A stretch of 64,000 bases of DNA. Source: Planoprotostelium fungivorum (Eukaryota; Evosea; Variosea; Cavosteliida; Cavosteliaceae). Below, one piece after another: positions 58,459 through 64,000 of the stretch (positions are counted from its first letter, which is position 1; each line of letters opens with the position of its first letter). The position numbers and the translations under genes are program-made. The notes beneath the pieces are model-generated. The model had not been told where the DNA came from. It saw nothing but the letters and a program-made list of their open reading frames with translations, and searched no databases. The stretch spans positions 1 to 64,000 of the forward strand of contig MDYQ01000020.1 of NCBI GenBank assembly GCA_003024175.1, in the 5' to 3' direction.

Positions 58459-59989
58459 ACCCTTTTACGTACAGAGGTAATGGTTCGTGCAGCTGCTTCA
58501 TTTTTGTACCATCTGATCACGTTAACAATTCAAACACATTATGCAACGAAATGATGGCCATCAACATCATTACCACTAACTTGAACATTTTTAACACATC
58601 GACCACATCAACATCGCCATTGAATACATCATCACGACACCCTCAACATTTGGATCATCTTGAGCTGATTACGCTGGTACATTCCTCGCATCACCTCCGC
58701 TGGAAATGTTTATCATACGAGCTTCTTTCGTCCGAATCAAAGTTCGCAATAAAATCGATCACACCATGGCATGCACGTCAATTTGTGATGATGTCACTGC
58801 ACACGCGAAGAAGAGTGAGATGCAGCAACATGCCTGAACTCTTATCGTGTGAACAACTGTTACCTCTGTGCTTCAAGATCAGCCGCCTTATCGATCGATG
58901 CGCAATTCTGTAAGTCGGAAACTCCTCGGCCGCAGGTAATGATCACGAATGTTGGATTCAAACAAAGTTCGTTAGTCCTAAGGAGAACCAATTTTACACT
59001 GAAGATTGACTGTCGTCTTTCTGGTGAAGATGCGATCTGTTACGAAGCAGTTGCCCTAATCGTCTCCCACCGTCACATCATCTTCTGACGAATCACACGT
59101 TTGCAGACATAGAGAGAGCCACGTGCCTCCTTCTCAAATAGAGGGCACTCTGAGGAAAGTCGTGGAAGCAACGACGCGCGTCACCGTTCTTTATTGTGTC
59201 AGCATCTAGCTATTAATCCACACACAAGCGCGGACACCTTCTTTGAATTGGGTTTGTGTGCGCTGTCAGACGATCCATCCAAGAGATAGATGTAGCTGAC
59301 CTCCGGTATCGCAGCAACCGTAGTAATTCATTTCGATGGCTTTTCATAAAGCTGATGGAATCTCATCCGATAATCATCTACACCATCTCTTAATCTGTCC
59401 TTGACGACGCCCATAGATACAGATAGTCGACATTAAAGAGTCCGCACCGTGAGATCCCACAGTAGATGCAGCTAGATGCAGCGTCGGGTTTGTCATCGCG
59501 TCGACGGGGTAGTTTTAAAAATTCGTGAAGAACTAACCGAAATGTCGATTGAGTGAAGTGACGAAACCGTGTGGTTCATAGAAGAAATCATTAAACGACC
59601 AACATAAGGCAGACCACTCTGCCACAAAAACGTTAGTGACGAATCCATGAGGCAGCACACGGTCCATCGTTTCATCAGTCACTCTTCGATAGACATAAAT
59701 ATAGAAAACGAAGGTTTCCCTCTACGTAAATTTTGAAAGAGGGTGTGCCGAAAAACAGAAGCCCCCATTATCATCTCGAATCATCTACACTGACTGGAGC
59801 AGAAGAGAGTGGTTGTCGGGACAATGACGCTGCTAACACGGTTTGCATCTCATTCTTTCATCTTCCATTCGCATTGAATCAATCCCCGTGCTGCCTCACA
59901 GACCATTGCATCCGTCCATCAACCGCCATGCATCATGTAATTTCGTTCACATCCGACTCACCCTCTTCTTTACAGTTGATCGTCGTCTC
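58459..59989. other. Gene-poor stretch downstream of tRNA-Ala
   Basis: 1.5 kb with no coding stretch I can support. Frames at 58849-59088 and 59733-60029 are short and lack splice-consistent partners. The final 150 bases, ending in a TTTACAG acceptor just before the next start, may hold a 5' leader intron of the IPT-domain gene. No repeat, mobile element or RNA signature seen. Confidence 0.4.
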
Positions 59990-61445
59990 ATGGAAAATAG
60001 ACCGCACAACGCCACGCCTAACCATCTGACGACATCATCCAACCAGCGAGCCACCATCGATGCTCCACAAAATTCCATCACCACCGAGACCTTTTCACAA
60101 ACTACAACGAGGCAGCTGTGGTATCACACTACACCGGCCGGGCTGCCACCTCAGCCATACGAAGATGCACACACCGCAGAGCCAAACAAACGAAAATACG
60201 CCGACCCCTACGTTTTCCCGGAACACACGATCTACAACGAGCCAACACAAACCACGGCGGCCTTCATGGGCTGGCCTTTTCCAACGATGCACGCCAACTA
60301 CGTCAACAACGAACCCTTCTCATCCAACATGTTCTCGATACAAGGCTCGGACGAGTGTCTCACACAAGACTCTTACTTTGGAATGTCAATTCCGACTACG
60401 GCAGCCAACGAACCACCACCCAAGAGGCACGCGAAGCTGGAGATAGAAGAGAGGGAAGAGGTGGACGGACACCATCAAGTTTGCACGGGGACCACATGTG
60501 ATCACGGACCACGCTTCATGCTCAAGGCCGAGATCAAGCCCAAGCAGAGGAAGAGCTACAAGAACGAGAACAGGTGAGTCACCCTCATCATCATGATGTG
60601 AGAAACTGATGACGAGGTAGATACCTTCTGCCCAATCCAACACAAATCGTCCTGACAGAGGAAGGGAAGAACGACAGACGAGGCGTCACCGTTGTCAAGG
60701 CCACATGCAAAGTCAAGATCTGTGAGTCTATCTTCTCACCACTTGTTTTGACTCGTTGTAGACGACGGAAACGGCAAGAAGCTGTCACGGCAAGTCAACT
60801 ACTACCTGGAGAACACGGAGGGCGGTCTCGTTGTAGACATGGAAGGACCGGCCCTGACTTTCGATTATTTTCTCAAGGTGAGGCAGAACTCTGGACCGGA
60901 CAAGTTCTCCCTGCACTTTGTCATACGCTACACCACCACGGACGGTCACACACACAAAGAGAAGATTGTCTCCACACCCTTCCTCGTCCAATCGAACAAG
61001 TCCTTCTTTTCCAAGGGTGAGGTCACGTGACCTATCCAGCTGACTGGTTGTAGATCCGAAGCTGTCAGCCATCCAACCACCGGCGGGGCTGAGTTGTAGA
61101 TCGAACGAAGTGTGGATCAAGGGGAGAGACTTCAACGAGAAGGGTGAGTGGCCGTCTACAACGCGCCTGACTCGAACAGGGGTGAAAGTGACCGTGGACA
61201 GCGTGGAGGCCACCATCGTAGAAGTGCAGCCCAACTTGATCGTCCTCTTAATGCCGGAGAGGAACGACCTCACACAAGACCACAGGGCCACGGTGTCCGT
61301 CTACAACGTCTTCAAGCACAAGAGGGTGCCGTCAGAGCAGGAGCTCGATTACGTCTACGTCGTGGCATCGAAAGACGGCAGGGTCGACATGCAGAGGCTG
61401 TCGGCAGCTTCAGCCTTGGCCAGAGACATCAAGGGCGATTCGTAA
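59990..61445 (+). CDS. Transcription factor with Rel/STAT/CudA-like DNA-binding region and IPT/TIG domain
   Basis: The first 200 residues are Thr/Pro/Asn-rich and disordered (MENRPHNATPNHL), with KRHAKLEIEEREE as a possible nuclear signal. Then comes a beta-rich region: LKAEIKPKQRKSYKNENR, YLLPNPTQIVL, RRGVTVVKATCKV, YYLENTEGG, FSLHFVIRY and STPFLVQSNK, followed by an IPT/TIG immunoglobulin fold (KLSAIQPPAG, VWIKGRDF, VTVDSVEATIVEVQ, LIVLLMPE). Beta domain plus IPT is the layout of Rel, CSL, EBF and STAT-related factors; the KPKQR string is reminiscent of Rel EQPKQRG, but Dictyostelium CudA-type factors are an alternative. Introns near 60574, 60720, 61018 and 61144 keep the frame. The gene is convergent with the next, stops 48 bases apart. 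Confidence 0.65.
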
Positions 61446-61493
61446 TAGTACATATAAAGAGCGTGTGAATAGCAACAGTTTCTATTTTTAGAA

Positions 61494-63458
61494 TCAAACG
61501 AGGGTGCGGTTGAACCCGAGGAGGCAGCCGGCAGCGATGTCCCACGAGTTGGCCAAGAGGGCCTTGTTGTAGTCCCACACCAGAGGTCCGCTGGCTCCCA
61601 CGTTGATCTGATGACGTCATCAGTTGGAGCTGCAGCTCCACGACTCACCGCCACGCCGAGGCTGAGGTCCCACTCCAAGAGATGTCTCTTGGGACAAGCT
61701 TCCAGCATCCAAGGGGCCTGCACCAGGGCGTTTGGCCTGGGAGATTTTGTGGCGGGAAGTCCGAGTGGGTCACTCTTGACGCTGAAAGAGAGGGCGGGGG
61801 TCACCTCTGCGAAGGCGTTGAAGAAGCTATTCGTGAAGAGGTAGACCTGTTTCGTCTCAGACATGATGTATCATCATACGGCATAGTCATCGACGGTGGA
61901 GATGAGAAGAGCGGCGACTCACTCTAAAGTGAGGTCCGGCGTGGAGTGTTGTCTTTAATGAACCGTCTGTGACATCGATGAGTCATCCTCTAAAAGAATA
62001 AAAAACAAACTCACTTCCAGCGGCGACAGACTTGATGCGGCTGGGTGTCGCACGGAAAATGAAATCGTTGCGGTCATCATTCTGGCCGTGCGTTCCCGAC
62101 AGAGTCGAAAAGTTTCCCTCCATGAAGGAACCAGAGGTCAGCTCTCCCTTCATCTCCCAGCTGCAGTTCCCATCAGTTCTCCATTGCTTCTCCATCGTGG
62201 CAATTGAGACTCACTTTAGGTTGACGTCGATGGCGATCTCGAATTGGAGTGCGATGTCGGCAATGCCGGGCACGCCCATGGTTTCGAATGGAACGACCAA
62301 CTTGAAGAGGTTGGGGAGGCCGATGGAATAGCGAACGGCAGAGCCGACCTGTGATGATGAGACTCTAAACATGATGGTGAATGTGATGATGAGATTCTGA
62401 AGAGGAGGGGTGCGGGTGATGAACTCACGGTGACGTCCAATTGGAGGTAAGAGACACCGATGGAGGTGAGGTCTTTCGATCCGCTCGAATCGTAATCGAA
62501 GAGGATGTCCAAGTTGAAGAGGGAGAAGCAGTTGGAACACTTTAGAGTCAACAGCTCGAGCTGTCGTGTGATTGAGTGATGTGTCATCACGGCACGTCAT
62601 CTCACGTTGACTTTGTTGTTCATCAGAGCGCATGCCTGCTTGAGTTGAGGTTGGACGGCGGCCTCGGGGGACTTGCACGTGAGAGCGTAGAGGGGGATGG
62701 AGGCGTTGCCCTTCATCTTCGATTCGTCGGCGTTCCAGTTGACTTTCTTGTGCCACTCGATGTCGTTGGGGTCTCTGTTCAATGTCCATCAGAGACGTCG
62801 CATGGTGAGATGTTTAGAGGTACTCACTCGTTGGTGGCGGCCTCGGCCGTCATGAAATGATGTCTGATGGGCTTGAAGGACATCTTGAGCTTGTGGAAGA
62901 CTTCGCGTTCCTCTACGGGAATTGTCTTCACCACCAATTTGTTATTATACACTGCAGTCTCCTGCACTCTTCCTGCGAAACGCTCCAGCTGGCCCTTCTC
63001 ATCCTTGCAGCCCCATTCTTTTCCTCCCACCAAGATCTTTCCCTTCTCAAACTCGGGGAAGGATTCTCCCTCGGCGACAGAGAGGCGGAGGTAGCCGTTG
63101 AAGCATTCGACGGACTCGATCTAAAATGGGTATTAGAATCCGGTCCGACGGACACGATATGATTCACCTGAGTGTGTTCACGATCGAGGCGGATGACATC
63201 CTTGTTATAGGCGACTTCATACTGGAGAAGTTCCTGAGAAGGTACCTGGTGATACCATCAATCTTAAGACCGACATTACAATTTAGACGTTCTATCTCCT
63301 ACCTGTGATCTCTTGTGGCGTCCCTCTAGGTTCAGAGCCTTTCTGTGGACTCCGTCTGCGTCGGCGGGAGGTAAATCGTCACTCTCGAATCTCGATGGGC
63401 GGGCACCAAAGGCAGAAGAGAAGAGCAGACACAAGAGCGCCACGGAGAGGGACCTCAT
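61494..63458 (-). CDS. Secreted protein of unknown function
   Basis: Signal peptide MRSLSVALLCLLFSSAFG, then a charged propeptide-like stretch (LPPADADGVHRKALN). About eight introns join segments such as IESVECFNGYLRLSVAEGES, EWHKKVNWNADESKM, LTLKCSNCFSLFNLDILFDY, IGLPNLFKLVVPFETMGVPG, GVPGIADIALQFEIAIDVNL and WEMKGELTSGSFMEGNFSTL, ending LLGFNRTLV. Total about 480 residues. The alternating hydrophobic pattern suggests mostly beta structure, perhaps lipid- or carbohydrate-binding. One CSNC pair and few other Cys. I recognise no family. The gene starts 348 bases before the mitochondrial-carrier stop and is convergent with the IPT gene. Confidence 0.65.
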
Positions 63459-63806
63459 GGTGGTTGTGTTGCTCGAAGAATAAACGGTCGAGTTCGTTAA
63501 CGATATTTCCTCCTTACGATGACAAACAAAAGACGACAACAACACTGCCTTCTGACGTCCTCTCGTATCTCATCAGCCTCTATCACACCAACTCTCCCCC
63601 TAAATCATCTGAATATCACGTCTGAACATCTATACCGAGACAACCTGGCGCTCTGTCGGGTGAGTTGGAAACTGAGCGTAAGGTGCATCGCAGTCTTGAC
63701 AAATCCATGGACAAATCGCTTGATCGTAGTGAAAACGTTTTATATGGACAGAACTCTATACACAGAGACCTCCTCGATCATCTCATCATGATCCTTCCTC
63801 TTCGTC
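63459..63806. other. Intergenic stretch
   Basis: 348 bases between the secreted-protein gene and the end of the carrier gene. It must hold the promoter of the former. Frames inside are short and unsupported. Confidence 0.4.
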
Positions 63807-64000
63807 TCATTGTCCTCTCTGTCGCTGTTAGTCCACGACTCTCCGTCTCTCATCTTCCCACCTCTAGATAACTCTTGCAGCTCTCGTAACAGCTGATCAT
63901 GATGGCGCAGGCCGGGGCAACTTTCACGACCCTCGGTAGCATCCCCCTCGTCAGACCCTTGTAACCTTCCTCCTTCCAGATCTTCTCCATGATCTGCATG
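63807..64000 (-). CDS. Mitochondrial carrier family protein, C-terminal fragment (5' part outside window)
   Basis: Read on the minus strand from the right edge: MQIMEKIWKEEGYKGLTRGM, LPRVVKVAPACAIMISCYE and SCKSYLE. This is the last repeat end of a solute carrier family 25 protein: the EGxxGLxRGxxPRxxKVAPxxAIMIxxYE pattern is the matrix helix and sixth transmembrane helix. Substrate cannot be told from this piece. Without splicing the frame ends at 63850-63852; if the intron at about 63817-63854 is removed, it ends at 63807 with RQRGQ. Confidence 0.85.

Noticed and set aside
58362-58913. A 183-residue plus-strand open frame
   Set aside because: It runs through the tRNA-Ala gene and has no family resemblance.
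1-64000. Transposable elements or virus-derived genes
   Set aside because: I looked for reverse transcriptase, integrase, transposase and capsid-type motifs and for terminal repeats and saw none.

Overview
The window is eukaryotic nuclear DNA and very gene-dense. Genes lie on both strands, many separated by less than 100 bases, and almost all are cut by short GT-AG introns, mostly 35-60 bases with GTGAGT-like donors. Arp2/3 subunits, an EVH1 protein, a CHD remodeller, a Zn2Cys6-PAS regulator, a fused fucokinase/fucose-1-phosphate guanylyltransferase and large receptor kinases together suggest a free-living amoebozoan. An intron-rich protostelid-type amoeba is my best guess, from gene content only. 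I saw no retroelement, DNA transposon, virus-like element, CRISPR array or rRNA.

Layout. 1-3.1 kb: minus-strand multi-pass membrane protein running into armadillo-like repeats, cut by the left edge. 3.4-4.9 kb: a zinc-ribbon protein and a small Stm1/HABP4-type protein. 5.1-7.1 kb: ARPC2 (minus) and ARPC4 (plus) head to head, two subunits of one complex over a 251-base shared promoter. 7.3-9.5 kb: a GIDE-type membrane protein without RING, then an unresolved coding stretch. 9.6-11.2 kb: an EVH1-domain protein and a degenerate Rab-like protein. 11.9-19.2 kb: a CHD remodeller carrying two bromodomains at the N terminus and FYRN/FYRC at the C terminus. 19.4-22.8 kb: Zn2Cys6-PAS regulator, SGNH-like protein with altered active-site blocks, small membrane protein. 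23.1-27.6 kb: bifunctional fucose salvage enzyme.

27.7-43.5 kb is one gene for a receptor of about 5,000 residues: signal peptide, thousands of residues of beta-helix-type repeats, one membrane segment and a kinase with a tyrosine-kinase-like catalytic loop. It is followed by a PPTC7-like phosphatase, a small ORF, an IQM-like protein and, at 47.6-51.3 kb, a second receptor with leucine-rich repeats, a GPS autoproteolysis motif, one membrane segment and a pseudokinase. Then come a ZIP metal transporter, a PFK-2/FBPase-2 protein with a damaged phosphatase active site and a possible membrane-anchoring leader, and a secreted patatin. 57.5-60 kb is a sparse stretch holding tRNA-Ala(AGC) and a strong hairpin. 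The window ends with a Rel-like/IPT transcription factor, an unrecognised secreted protein and the 3' end of a mitochondrial carrier.

The most unusual items are the bromo-chromo-SNF2-FYR fusion, the giant beta-helix receptor kinase, the GPS-pseudokinase receptor and the pseudo-Rab. All exon joins were made by eye from splice signals, reading-frame continuity and protein similarity, so exact boundaries are provisional.
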